Below are positions 10,056 to 19,751 of a stretch of 28,394 bases of DNA, one piece after another. The notes beneath the pieces are model-generated. The model was not told where the DNA came from and did not search any database. It saw nothing but the letters and a program-made list of their open reading frames with translations. Numbering within the stretch: the first letter of the stretch is position 1; the number at the start of each line of letters is the position of its first letter. The position numbers and the translations under genes are program-made. This stretch comes from Ganoderma boninense (lineage: Eukaryota; Basidiomycota; Agaricomycetes; Polyporales; Polyporaceae): NCBI GenBank assembly GCA_002900995.3, contig PJEW03000039.1:1-28394 (forward strand), read 5' to 3'.

Positions 10056-10755
10056 ATGCTCGCCCTGCACCTTCTCACGGTCGTCGAGCCGTTCTTCGGG
10101 CTCGCGCCCTGCGCGTCGCGGCGCGCGCTCGCGCGGCAGCCGACGGAGGTGCTCGACGCAATCGCGTTCCACGTCGAGAGCGCGGCGGACCTGCGCGCGC
10201 TCGCGCTCATTTGCCGCAGGCTGCACGCCGTCGTCGTCCCGCGGCACACGACGTACCGCGTCGTCTGCGCGAAGGCGAGCTAGCTCGCGCTGTGGCACCA
10301 TCTCGCGGTGCACCGCGCGCTCGCGCGCAACGTGCGGTGGCTTGAGATCCTGGACGAGCGCGCGCCCGCGGGGGACATCGTCGTGCCGCCCGGGATCGGC
10401 GCGACACACACGGACACGGAGAGCACGGACGACGAGCTGGGGATGCATGCACGCGCCCGGGTTCTTCAGCCCCGGCGCGGACGACTTCCTCCTCTGCGGC
10501 CGCTGGCAGGCCCTTCGCTCCCTCACACTCACGAACCTCTGGCGCACCCATCAAGCAGGCCTCCACGCCGCTGCCGCCTTCCTCCTCGCGCACGCCACCC
10601 TGGAAGTCCTCCATCTCGATCTCGCGTTCCGCACCGGGCCTGGGGCGGGGCGGTGGGGGCGCTCACGACGCGGGAAATCAACGTGTGGGGAGATGCGAGT
10701 TGGTGCAAAACCTGCAGCAGAGACAGGACGTGGTCGAGTTCGGAGGAGGCGATGA
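10056..10755 (+). pseudogene. F-box protein gene, decayed
   Basis: From ATG 10056 the frame encodes an F-box-like segment. ARQPTEVLDAIAFHV is followed by DLRALALICRRLHAVV and PRHTTYRVV, the pattern typical of the large agaricomycete F-box families that recruit substrates to SCF ubiquitin ligases. An in-frame TAG at 10281-10283 interrupts it. The same frame then continues with LALWHHLAVHRALARNVRWLEILDERAP, the usual continuation in such proteins. Near 10440 the coding sense moves to another frame (DDFLLCGRWQALRSLTLTNLW, then LEVLHLDLAF), which looks like leucine-rich repeat. At least one nonsense codon and one frameshift therefore break the gene, and much of the usual C-terminal LRR region is missing. 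Undetected introns could explain the frame change but not easily the TAG. Confidence 0.6.
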
Positions 10756-11394
10756 GACCGGAGGAGATTGACGACGATCCCACTGAGCTGGCGGGCGCTG
10801 GGATGCTGTCCCCGGAGTAGCACGTACCCGACGCCAGGAAAAGAAGGATTGGAGACCAGGGAATCGTTATGGGCGAGGGTGCCGCTCGCATATTCTGAGG
10901 GACGAGACGACAAACGCCAGCAAGGTGGAGGGACAGGATCGACTTACCTGAGACGTGCATCGTGCACCAAGCCCTCCCAGTCCTGTATCCTGCTTCCATC
11001 AAGTCAGAGCTCCTCGGCATGGCCAGCAGGCTTGGAGCCTGCGCTGCGGGACGGGTGGACGGTTCGGCGGCGGCGGCAGCAAAGGGAGGACAACTTGTCG
11101 GGAGCTGCGACGGCGAGATTCGGGCCACCGAGGCCAATGGGAAAGAGGAGGAGGGCGGAACGCGTGGTGAAAGCAGAGTGAGAAACCGGGTACCGTGGGA
11201 TGCGATATGAGAGAGCGCAGCGGGGCCGAGTGTTCCACTGGTGACCGGCTTACCACCAGAAACACAGGTCGAGCGACGGCGCCTGCCCCGAAGCGGGCAT
11301 CGAACTCTAAAGTCGAGCGACTCCCTTCGACCTCATCGCTGTGTCGTCTCCGCCTTCTCTCTCCACGTACACAAGCGACATATCAAGCAAACAA
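10756..11394. other. Intergenic region upstream of the second paralog
   Basis: Long frames on both strands (for example minus 11137-10529) are low-complexity Ser/Pro/Ala readings of GC-rich DNA without domains. The only conserved signal is the 42-nt segment at 11268-11309. The final 60 bp are CT-rich. Confidence 0.4.
11268..11309 (+). promoter_or_regulatory. Segment conserved upstream of both paralogs, copy 2
   Basis: Counterpart of 7696-7737, starting GTCGAGCGACGGCG and ending CATCGAACTCTA, 86 nt before the start codon. Confidence 0.4.
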
Positions 11395-11968
11395 ATGGCC
11401 GTAGTCCTACCTCGCAAGGTGTATCAGGCGAGATATTGTACTCTAATGGATTGCTCGTCCGTTCCTATTAACCTGTAACGCAACCTTCAAAGGCTCTTGC
11501 CCCTGCTATCAAGGGTAATGTAGGTGCCCGTCAAGTCAAATTCGACGCCTTCATAAAGGTGAGTGATTGGTTCATGATTCTTTTGTAACGTTATGCGAGG
11601 TCTAACACAATCCATGAACTAAATAAGGTCTTCAGCGGATATTTCGGTTGCGACGTCGCCAAACGTCAGGGCAACCGTTTCAAAGTCACCCCGCCGCCAA
11701 AGGGACGAGGTATCTGGTACTGGGAGCGTCTTCCATTTTTTATTCACAAGGTGCGGTACCTTCTATTATTTATTTCGAACATGCACTGTTCTCATACCTT
11801 CGCGCAGCCACCCCATGGAGTCCTCGAAGGTCAGAACCTGCACAAGTGCGTAGACTTGTAACGCGCGCATCACGCATTCTCATGTTGCTCAACAGCCAGC
11901 AAATTGTGCTGAACTACCAGTACGGATGGAACAAGGATACCTTCGTCTGCGGTGGTAGTCGTAACTGA
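11395..11968 (+). CDS. Small five-exon protein, paralog 2; possible HicA-like fold
   Basis: Proposed exons are 11395-11427, 11493-11558, 11628-11750, 11808-11845 and 11896-11968, giving 110 residues and a TGA at 11966-11968. The protein begins MAVVLPRKVYQALAPAIKG. It contains CDVAKRQGNRFKVTPPP and FFIHKPPHGVLEG, and ends YQYGWNKDTFVCGG. It is clearly homologous to paralog 1 along its whole length, with the last three exons of identical length. It has one extra intron (11428-11492), whose donor reads CAG|GCGAGA. This would be a GC-AG intron; the only nearby GT donor would delete the conserved VYQ residues. Two acceptors are AAG instead of the usual YAG. Function is unknown, with the same weak structural analogy to HicA-like proteins. 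Conservation of frame and exon structure between the copies implies both were under selection. Confidence 0.72.
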
Positions 11969-12340
11969 TACGTAGCGCCACCGAATGCATGCCGGACGGT
12001 AACCACCGCAAAGTCGAGAATGCCCTCAGGATAAAGTTCTTGGATGCAAGTAGAGACGGTGGCGTAAAGGGTTGAATGTTGAAAGTAGTATTTAGCAACT
12101 ATAGCTACATTTCAGCCTATTCAAACAGTGGCAACTAGGTAGCACACGAGATGGAAGGAAGTAAGTTACCACTTTAGCATTCAAGTTTCGTAGATTTCTT
12201 ATCTCGATCAGAATTCGGCATCACCACGACTGACCAATCATGTTGGGGCTCTCACGAGCGGTGTATGACATGCCAAATATGACATGAATCTGACATGAAT
12301 CTGACATCCCTTGCGTCCCACCTTAGCACCAACAGCGCTC
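11969..12340. other. Intergenic region
   Basis: Holds the 3' flank of the second paralog and, just before the next start codon, an 11-bp tandem repeat at 12280-12307. No gene seen. Confidence 0.4.
12280..12307. repeat. TGACATGAATC tandem repeat
   Basis: Two perfect 11-bp units followed by TGACAT, with a looser TGACATG copy upstream at 12266. It ends 33 bp before the ATG at 12341, so it may be a promoter element. Confidence 0.75.
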
Positions 12341-13390
12341 ATGCAGGTCGCCTACTGCGCTGGCACGTCGTTCATCCTCTCAGCTGTACAAGCCACGTCT
12401 AGTCCCCGCCTCGGCCGTGTCGCGCTCTCGAGTGCTCTCACACAAGCGGAGCAGGGTATTCCTTACCTGCTTATCGCCGGCCTGTCGTTCGAGTGCGCGA
12501 ACCACGCTGCAAGCAACCTGTCCAGCCTCCTCCACGACCAGCTCCGCGCGCGCCTGCTCATGCGACTCTGTAGCCGAATGATCTCGTTAGCCCCGACCGC
12601 GAGGGTGAATACCCCCAGTACCCCTCGTCGGCCGATGGCACAGCGAACCACGGTGCAGACCTTCTCTCTCGCTACCACGATCGCGAACCTCGATGCGCTC
12701 CGGGACCAGTGCCGACCGACCGCCGCAGCTCACTCATACTCGCCAGGCTGGAACCCGCAAGAGGGCTTCCTGATCATGGGCGGCGTCGGACACCAGCCGT
12801 CCGCATCGCCGACGACGTCGGCGAACCCCGCCATCGGATACAAGGGGGGGCAGGTGCCGTTCGACTTCTCGCAGCTCGCGCGGATGTCGGAAGACATCCA
12901 TATGGAGTTCGCGGCGATTGGGGGCGTGCACGGGCTCTACGATGGAGAATTGACGCGGCTCGCTTCCGGCGCTGCGTCTCTCTCTCTTGCATTGCATCCT
13001 CGACGTACACGGCGCGTCTACTGTGCTACCGCGCCCTTCTCCTGTGTCCGTCCTCGCCGCCTTCCACCACCTCAGACCCGGAATCGTGCCCGTCGAGGCG
13101 ACGTTGGGGGCCGACGGCCGTGGGGCGACGCGTTGGGGCGGACTCGGATGCGGCACTCGTGTGCGCTGCCAGGTACGTGCTTCGTTGTTCCACTCGTCTC
13201 CGTCTCTCTCCCCGCCTCCGAGTCCCTTGCACCCGCTGGCCACGATCTTGGCCGACCGCGCACCACGTCAGTGGGCCAGCTTTTCCCTGCCAGGCGGGAC
13301 GCAAGACGACGAATCATGATACCCATATATGCGCCCGTCGACTTCCGGGCTGCGTTCGAACGACACAGACGAAGGGCGTTACCGTTGTGA
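12341..13390 (+). CDS. Hypothetical protein, probably with unresolved 3' exons
   Basis: The open frame from ATG 12341 has about 350 codons. The first 210 or so read like a real protein of mixed composition, with segments such as GIPYLLIAGLSFECANHAAS, LLHDQLRARLLMRL, GWNPQEGFLIMGG and DIHMEFAAIGGVHGLYDGEL. Beyond about 12975 the translation becomes Arg/Pro-rich and looks like read-through into an intron or untranslated DNA. Other frames between 12990 and 13720 contain short plausible exon pieces, so the true gene may extend further with introns. I do not recognise the family. No signal peptide or clear membrane segment is present. Confidence 0.45.
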   Translation: MQVAYCAGTSFILSAVQATSSPRLGRVALSSALTQAEQGIPYLLIAGLSFECANHAASNLSSLLHDQLRARLLMRLCSRMISLAPTARVNTPSTPRRPMAQRTTVQTFSLATTIANLDALRDQCRPTAAAHSYSPGWNPQEGFLIMGGVGHQPSASPTTSANPAIGYKGGQVPFDFSQLARMSEDIHMEFAAIGGVHGLYDGELTRLASGAASLSLALHPRRTRRVYCATAPFSCVRPRRLPPPQTRNRARRGDVGGRRPWGDALGRTRMRHSCALPGTCFVVPLVSVSLPASESLAPAGHDLGRPRTTSVGQLFPARRDARRRIMIPIYAPVDFRAAFERHRRRALPL

Positions 13391-16154
13391 TCGCGTTCTG
13401 GCTGTGTCTCCACCCTGCCCCCGTTGCCGGGCCAGCCGCACCGCCCAGAGCGCTAGCCCCACACCCGAAGTCGCCTGTCTTTCCCCTCTACCACGACCGC
13501 ATCTTCCCCATTGGCATCTCGCCCGCATTATCCGTGCCCCAGGTAAGTGGGCGCACCTTGTCGGAGACTATTGCGCCCACTTACCCTAGCTTCACCCTCG
13601 CTGTCTCCGACCTCCCCTCTGCTCCTGTCGCTGTCTCCTCCTCCCTGTTCGCCCGCCATGTCTCCTGGCTGCTCCTGTCGCATTCCACCGACCGCGTGAG
13701 TAAGGTAAGCCTCTAGCATCAGTTTTGTATAGACTACACGCACTTCGTTACTGGCGGCAATCCGACACATCGACTCCAGTCTCGCAGCTCCGACCCTGTC
13801 ATCTTCCGAGACAGGGTGGACGGGTCTCGACAACTGCCTGATGCCTTGCAGTCAAATCTACGTTCTGAATTGGTAGCGATTCAGTCAGCGAGTGCCTCTG
13901 CCCGGGTTCCCGGCCATAGCGTTATCTTCGATGAGGGCAGTCCAAGTCTTCGCTCTGGCTGCACTCCCCCTACATTAACTTCGAAGGCGTGCGCGACTCT
14001 CCATGAGTGCTAGAATGTAAGATGTATTAGCGCGAACCTGTATCTTCTACATGCCAAGCCTCCCCGTTCCCTGCTTCAATCGCGACGTTGACCACGATCG
14101 CGATGCCACCCCCGTCACGCGTCCTCTCTCGCCTCCCCGACGGCCACATCTGCTGTGTTCCAATTTTAACCAGTACTCCACCATGTGCGACGCGCAGGGG
14201 ATGACCTGGTCTGCATCTGCACCTGTCATATGCATGTCAGCGCATCTGATCCTTTGAAGGCGAGCGTTCACTGTTGGGTCGGCATCAGCACAGTCTAGCA
14301 TAGTCATGACAGGCCCATTGGACTTGTAGTGAATATGTAAGGCCTGCCGCCGCGTCACGGCGTGAAATCGTTCACGCGCTTGGCCCCTCACACGTTCAAT
14401 GCCACGAAGTCCATTCAAGGGCAGGCCGACTGCACTTCAGAGTTCGTTCGCGCTGACTTTTTAACCACGGTTTCGTCCATGCTGGATGACACAAGCTGAC
14501 ACGCCTTAGCACGTACGATGTACCGTACATGGGTGGCTGAAGCGCCACGTATACCGTGACGGCGTAGCTGGCGTACCTTCAATGCCCACGAGTTGTGCGC
14601 GCAGTTCGACCGGAGCTATGAGAATGTGTCCGCATTGCATTGTATGCTACTTTCGAATAACTTCCCGCGGAATTGTAAGCGACTTATGACAAGTCTCCTT
14701 ATGAATAAGTGAATAAGCCGCAGGACGCAAAGTAATGTCTAACCGAGAGCAGCCAGTTTGCTTGCCCCTGGACGGGAAGTACAGATGCCACTGGCAGGTC
14801 TGCGATGGCTGTTCAACATCGTGCCCAAGGGAACAAGTAAACGAGGAGCCATTCCTCACAGCTCAGTACCTCGCGCGTGTTCCCCACCTTCAGCGTCCCC
14901 TCGAACACCAAGTACAGCGCGATGTAGCCGCCCTCGACGTTTGGGCTCAGAGCGCACCTCGCGCACACGTCGGTACAGTCGTTGCGCTTTACCTGCGTCG
15001 TACGCGGTAAATATTCGCATTCAATGTCTATGCGCGCTACACTCAGGCTGGGCGAGAGCGATGGTTGCTCGCTGACTCGGACGTCTGCTTCACGTTTTTC
15101 GCTCGTCCTTCACTGTGCTAAAAGGATCACTTTACAAGATTCCCGGTGGACCACCGACCTTAAAACAGGTGAGTTCAAGAACACTAGCACCTTGCTCATC
15201 CCAGCCGCGACGGCTGCCCGTTCGCGCCCAAATTATTCGCTACTGGCCAGCACATGTCGCCCTCGAAGTCTATTCCCTCAACCCTCGTGTCCCCTCCTCT
15301 CGGCCCTCTTTCCTGCGCACTCTCTCGCGTCCTCGCACACCGGCCCCTTCACGCCCGCAGTTGTGATTCCCCCGAAGGACGGTGGGGGCGAGGCGACAGC
15401 TGTTCACCGTCTATCATACCGACCGGGGCCTCGACGCGCTTGCCGACGGTGAGCCAACGTGCGCGCAGGAATACAAAGCCGGCCGCGGGGCAGGAGGTCT
15501 TCCTCGCGCAACCGGGAAACCATACTGACGACGTTTGGGGTGATCCACCCGTCATGGAGGCGCGCTGCGAGGGCACGGGTCAGGTGCAGCTATAACAACG
15601 CATTTCTAGGTGGCGCTTCCATCCCCATGATGAGCTTGTTGGGGAGTTATTGAGGATCGTACCCAATATTGCTGTACTTCGCGAACTTAAGCTGGATCGG
15701 ACCAGCAACTTCATAGGACTGCCCAAAGACTTCAACGCTAATGCTACGCGTATCCACTCAACATCTCTGGCTGCCTTAAAGTGGGGTCCGCGCCGGATCG
15801 CAAAGCCACCCATGGCGGCTCATAGCGATTACTGATGCACCGTCTGATCTGAATGATACTTATCGTACCACCTGCCACGCTGCATGGGCCACAGATAGGC
15901 CCAACCCTGTCCTTCCCGTTTGTCGTCATGCCGAAATGTGACTGTTGAGCCATCCTTGGTGCATCTCAATTGATAACACCGGACCGTTTCCATCTAGAAC
16001 TAAAATATTCCAAAGTCGGAGACCCTGTTCCGTGCCCTGTGCCCTGTGCCTCCCGCTCACTATGGTTTCAGATATATGCGCCACGCCTTTGACGTGCGAT
16101 GTTTTGGGAGCAGTGAAATATTTCTTCCGCTTTCGTTTCCCTCCCATCACCAAC
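13391..16154. other. Long stretch without a supportable gene
   Basis: I find no convincing gene on either strand. The plus-strand frame to 13716 may hold 3' exons of the preceding gene. Two local features stand out: a 14-bp hairpin (13542-13585) and an open stretch at 15650-15835. The latter reads like part of a leucine-rich repeat (IVPNIAVLRELKLD) and may be an F-box or LRR remnant. A short GTGCCCT tandem lies near 16031-16050. The rest looks like ordinary or degraded intergenic DNA. Confidence 0.4.
13542..13585. repeat. 14-bp perfect inverted repeat (hairpin)
   Basis: GGTAAGTGGGCGCA at 13542-13555 is the exact reverse complement of 13572-13585, with a 16-nt spacer. The left arm contains a perfect 5' splice-donor motif (CAG|GTAAGT) and the right arm is followed by CCTAG, an acceptor-like end. 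Confidence 0.85.
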
Positions 16155-17091
16155 ATGGTGCCTATGGACGCTCTTTCACTAGCAGAGGTGAGGATCTGTC
16201 TATATATCGCATTGTTTTACGATATCATATGACGCGCCGTGTCCATATTACAGACGACAAAAGACCTTTTGACGCGCGATTGCGTCTCAGAGGATACGAT
16301 GAGTATCAAGATCGAGGATATGGATGTGGGTTTGCCTAGTGGGCAACCCACATCCATGGGGTGTAGCCCTGCACAGCGCCTGCTCAATCTCGAGGACACT
16401 GTCGGAGCCACAAGCAGGACCCTCTCCACTGACTTCAGGGTCAGCACATGCTTCGCAGATAGAGATCTTCGGTACGAAGAAAATCACGCCCTATCTGACT
16501 CGCATACTGATGATCAGAACAAAGTCGGCTGGAGAGGTTGTCCTCTGCCTCGAACTTGTACGAGGATCCTACTTGCCTTCCCTTGTCCGCAATTCCCCAA
16601 AATGCAGCGTGGACCAAGAACAACAGGCTCGGGGTGAATGGGCAGGCAATTACGCTGGTGGTGTTTGGAGAGATCAGGCGTCTTCAATGGCAGTGCGAAA
16701 GGAACAAATCGCCTGAAGTCAACATGTCACTCGAACTGGTCAGAGACTCTGACAAGGCGGCGCTTGGGCTTATTCGGCGGATGGTTAATGCTCCGGGTAT
16801 CTTTTTGCAATTGACTCGATGGCGGTATATTGGCAGCTGATGTGCGGCTTCGTAGACGGGAATATGGATACTCTGGAGGCCACTCTTGCTCCGCAATCAC
16901 CATCGACGGTTTTTGCTAGTGTCTACGACGCGCGTGAGGGTATTCGTGCCAAGGGTCTGCGGGAGGGAGTTGCCCTGAATTCCCTGACGGCCGGTGACCT
17001 CGTCCGCATCGATGTGTGCTGCCGTCGGCTTAGACCAGGCGAGGGGGACGTTCCGGGCGAATTGCGATTTAATCTAGTGCGCATCTATTAG
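16155..17091 (+). CDS. Hypothetical protein, exon structure unresolved
   Basis: ATG 16155 has a good context (ACCAACATGG). Exon 1 probably ends at 16187 before a GTGAGG...ATTACAG intron (16188-16253), and the frame continues in phase from 16254. A second intron (16472-16517, GTACGA...GATCAG) fits. Further on, clear coding sense appears in other frames: AITLVVFGEIRRLQWQCER and MSLELVRDSDKAALGLIRRM (to about 16840), then SVYDAREGIRAKG and NSLTAGDLVRIDVCCRRLRP ending LRFNLVRIY at TAG 17089-17091. I cannot join all pieces in one frame, so introns are missed or indels are present. The second half suggests two beta-rich modules; I do not recognise the family. The gene ends 54 bp before the KDZ-associated gene on the same strand. 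Confidence 0.4.
16320..16357. repeat. 13-bp inverted repeat (hairpin)
   Basis: ATGGATGTGGGTT at 16320-16332 is the exact reverse complement of 16345-16357, with a 12-nt loop that can pair further (TGCC with GGCA). It lies inside the proposed second exon of the preceding gene model. Confidence 0.85.
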
Positions 17092-18898
17092 ATCGCCGGG
17101 ATACCAGACGTCGTGTCGTACAGAAAGTAGTCGCGATGACTCACCATGGTCGTTAATGTAATAGATTCACGTAACCACGATCCAAGCGCCGACTGTTCGT
17201 CCGTTAAAGTCCAATGCTTCCCTAAGCCATCCCATGTGTCTTGTCCCTCGCTTGAATCTCTAATTCCTCTTCCTAAACTCCTCCATCTTATGCTACCACT
17301 ACCCTCAATTTTTGCACGGCTGGCCAAACATGAAGCTCTCTTAAACAAGCTCAGCTACGAGACACTTGAGAGGTTCTTCAACACGGTCTTCAGGTATATG
17401 CCGAGGGTCCTTACTACTGCACCCCGACGGACTCGAGGAGTGGCTCCCCTCGATGACCCATTTCGCGATCTCCTCACGTTAATCCTCCGACTGTCGAACG
17501 AGGACGTCCAGGAACTATAGGCGGTCACCGGGGATCTGCTCCTCGAGGAGTACGAGGCCTTCAACGCAGTCGGAAAACCACCTGGGCTTGATGACGCACT
17601 ACGGGGAACAGCCAAGCATTTTGACCTTGGTATGCTGTCTAACGTGTTTCAGCCAAACCAGTATTGATGTGCTCCAGGAGCTGAGGTCATGGCACCTCCG
17701 ATTCGACACTGCATCCACGATGAGTGCCCTCAGCGCGGCAAAGCATTAGGCGGAAATCGGAAAGAATTCCTCGGCAGTTTATTCACTCGGGCTAGAGGAA
17801 TATTGCCCGTAGTAATCATAAGTTTATATTGTCGCGGTATGTTTGAGCACCATTTCTGTTTCGTCTCAGGCTGACAGTGGACGATTAGGTTGTAATACAA
17901 CCTACCGGCCGAACTATTACGTGCAAAACGCCGATGACATCTCGTCCGTGCGGCATTATTACAAAGGGCTTCCTGAATTCCTCGAGGTCACTAAGCACTC
18001 GTATGTCGAAGAGGAGCTAGTTCAGCTGTTCAGGCACCAGATGGCATTTTCGCAGTGAGCCTTGATTTGTTCCTGAATAGATGTGCTACTCTGATGTTCC
18101 ACTATCCACTAGTGCATCCGGCGATGCATGTGCAAAAATATATAACCTGTCACTCCCCGCGACGATAGACGACCGCCCATCGATGACATCCGAGATCGTG
18201 TGGAACGCATTCTATCTTCACGCCCTCCTCCTCCACCATAGCCGTCGGGAGACGCAATTACAGACACCCCATCGTGGAGAGCAATCAGATCGATTCACAG
18301 CCGTGCTGAACAGACGCAACGAAGAGATGGTTGGAGTGGGACAGCCGGAGTGGGCCCACGCCTGCGATGTATGCGAAAAGATCATCAAACCAGAGAATGT
18401 ACCAGGGGAGGACGAAACATGGAGTGAGTGGATTGTCCTCAGATACTTTGTGGGTGAAAATCGATGATCCTTGCCAATAGGCCGTCTCTCCGCATGTGTC
18501 ATGGATGGCGTTTGCATTGGCCATCCTCGGTGCCAAGTCTACCACTGTACGGAGCGTCTGCTTTCCCCCCGCGATAGACATTGCGAAACCCATCGGCACC
18601 TGGATAAAGTGTGCGCCATTGCGGGCTGCAAAAGACCGTGCACGGAGGGCAAACGGACGTGCAGTGCCCCAAAACACCGGAGCATTGAGGACGAGAGACG
18701 TCAGCGAGGTCGTGCACTCTTCGAACTTAAACGGCGTCTGGAGGCCCGAAGCGTGGCATCGAGCATAAGAGCGCTCCCGGAGAAAGATACCTCCTTTGCG
18801 ACGCTTGATGATCCCGACCTTGATGATCCTCCAGAGACGTCTAATGTCGCGGGCAAGACATCCAAAAAGCGAGGACCAAAGGCGAGAACAACGCTTAC

Positions 18899-18903
18899 GC
18901 GCC
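18899..18903. repeat. Target-site duplication of E2, left copy (GCGCC)
   Basis: GCGCC directly precedes the left LTR and recurs at 25430-25434. Confidence 0.93.
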
Positions 18904-19143
18904 TGTCATGAACGGCACGCTCGGCGCCTACCCCAGCGTCTCTCTTTCCCTTTTCGGACTGTTTGCCTCCCGCGTCGTCCTTATTGTCCTCCGTTGTTTA
19001 GCAAACCTGTCCCTTGTTCTCGCAGTACAATAACTCCTGTTACCCATTGTTCCCGTCGTCATTGTACTACATACCATTGTTCTCCCACTGGTTCCCGTGT
19101 CCATAGTTACCTATTGTCCCCGGTTCCCATTGTCCGTTACATG

Positions 19144-19189
19144 TATATAAGGCCTGTACTTCGCTACCTGGAGACCTCAGTTTCGACCT
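19144..19189 (+). promoter_or_regulatory. E2 LTR promoter: TATA box and inferred transcript start
   Basis: TATATAA lies at 19144-19150. AGTTTCGACCT begins at 19179, 35 nt after the first T of the TATA box. A start at 19179 would place the self-primer at the very 5' end of the RNA. The TATA motif is visible; the start is inferred. Confidence 0.65.
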
Positions 19190-19203
19190 CTTGTCTCCAG
19201 GTA
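19165..19203. repeat. 11-bp LTR hairpin presenting the self-primer
   Basis: TACCTGGAGAC (19165-19175) and GTCTCCAGGTA (19193-19203) are perfect reverse complements. The 17-nt loop contains AGTTTCGACCT at its centre. The structure is present in all four LTRs of the window. Confidence 0.85.
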
Positions 19204-19257
19204 AGCCTCACTGTATTCTCGCTCGTTAGTTACTCGCTCAATACATCTTGTCTCCAG
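19201..19257 (+). other. Candidate leader intron in the LTR
   Basis: CAG|GTAAGC at 19201 and CTCCAG at 19252-19257 bound a 57-nt stretch of the size typical here. Both ends are conserved in E1. The donor is inside the right arm of the hairpin. The same CTTGTCTCCAG word precedes the donor and forms the acceptor. No transcript evidence is available. Confidence 0.35.
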
Positions 19258-19365
19258 CCTGACTGTCGAGCCCTGCTCCGCTCTCGCTGCACAAGTGCTC
19301 GTCGACGCCCTTGCTCGTCTCGTAAGCCTCCTCCCTGATCTTACACGACAGCCAGTCGTAACATT

Positions 19366-19376
19366 AGGTCGAAACT
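19366..19376 (+). other. Self-priming primer-binding site of E2
   Basis: AGGTCGAAACT lies 2 nt after the 5' LTR and is the perfect reverse complement of 19179-19189. Tf1 of fission yeast uses 11 nt of its own RNA 5' end as minus-strand primer in the same arrangement. The site lacks the TGG start expected for tRNA priming. Confidence 0.87.
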
Positions 19377-19751
19377 TCTACACGAGCACCGGCGTACTCC
19401 ACCCACACTCTTTCCCTCTCGTACGGTACGCACTTAGATCCTCTGTGTTGGCCTAGCGTAGTGCGCGCTCTAGTCACACCATCGGACGTGGTCTCGGCGC
19501 AACCTGAGGCTTGCCACTCTTAGTGGTACAGTACGCGGAAAGCTCCTAACACGAGACCCCGGTACTGACAGAAGTGGTCCGCCTCACGGCGTGGGAGGCT
19601 AGAGAAAGGCGGCGAAACAAAGCCAAGGCAGAACACCCTTGGGCCCGTGTCCCTTGGGCTAAGACACAGCAATAGGCCGAGGAGGCTGAGCAGACAGTGT
19701 TGGATCGTGCACCTGCCGTTTCATTCCTAGGATAAGGAAGCGAGATTCAAC

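Larger units (their letters stand above)
18904..19363 (+). repeat. 5' LTR of E2
   Basis: 460 bp, starting TGTCATGAACGG and ending CAGTCGTAACA. It contains a TATA box, an 11-bp hairpin around the inferred transcript start, and a donor/acceptor pair that could form a leader intron. Confidence 0.96.

Noticed and set aside
9644..10345. Arg/Ala/Pro-rich frame upstream of and across the F-box region
   Set aside because: Composition is typical of an off-frame reading of GC-rich DNA; the F-box motif lies in a different frame.
10529..11137. 202-codon minus-strand frame opposite the F-box region
   Set aside because: Ser/Pro/Ala-rich translation of GC-rich DNA with no motif, and it overlaps the better supported F-box sequence.
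16021..16060. GTGCCCT tandem near 16031 as a functional minisatellite
   Set aside because: Fewer than three units and very short; likely chance or minor slippage.
19364..19381. tRNA-primed reverse transcription
   Set aside because: The site starts TTAGGTCG, without the TGG expected opposite a tRNA CCA end, while it matches the element's own LTR over 11 nt.
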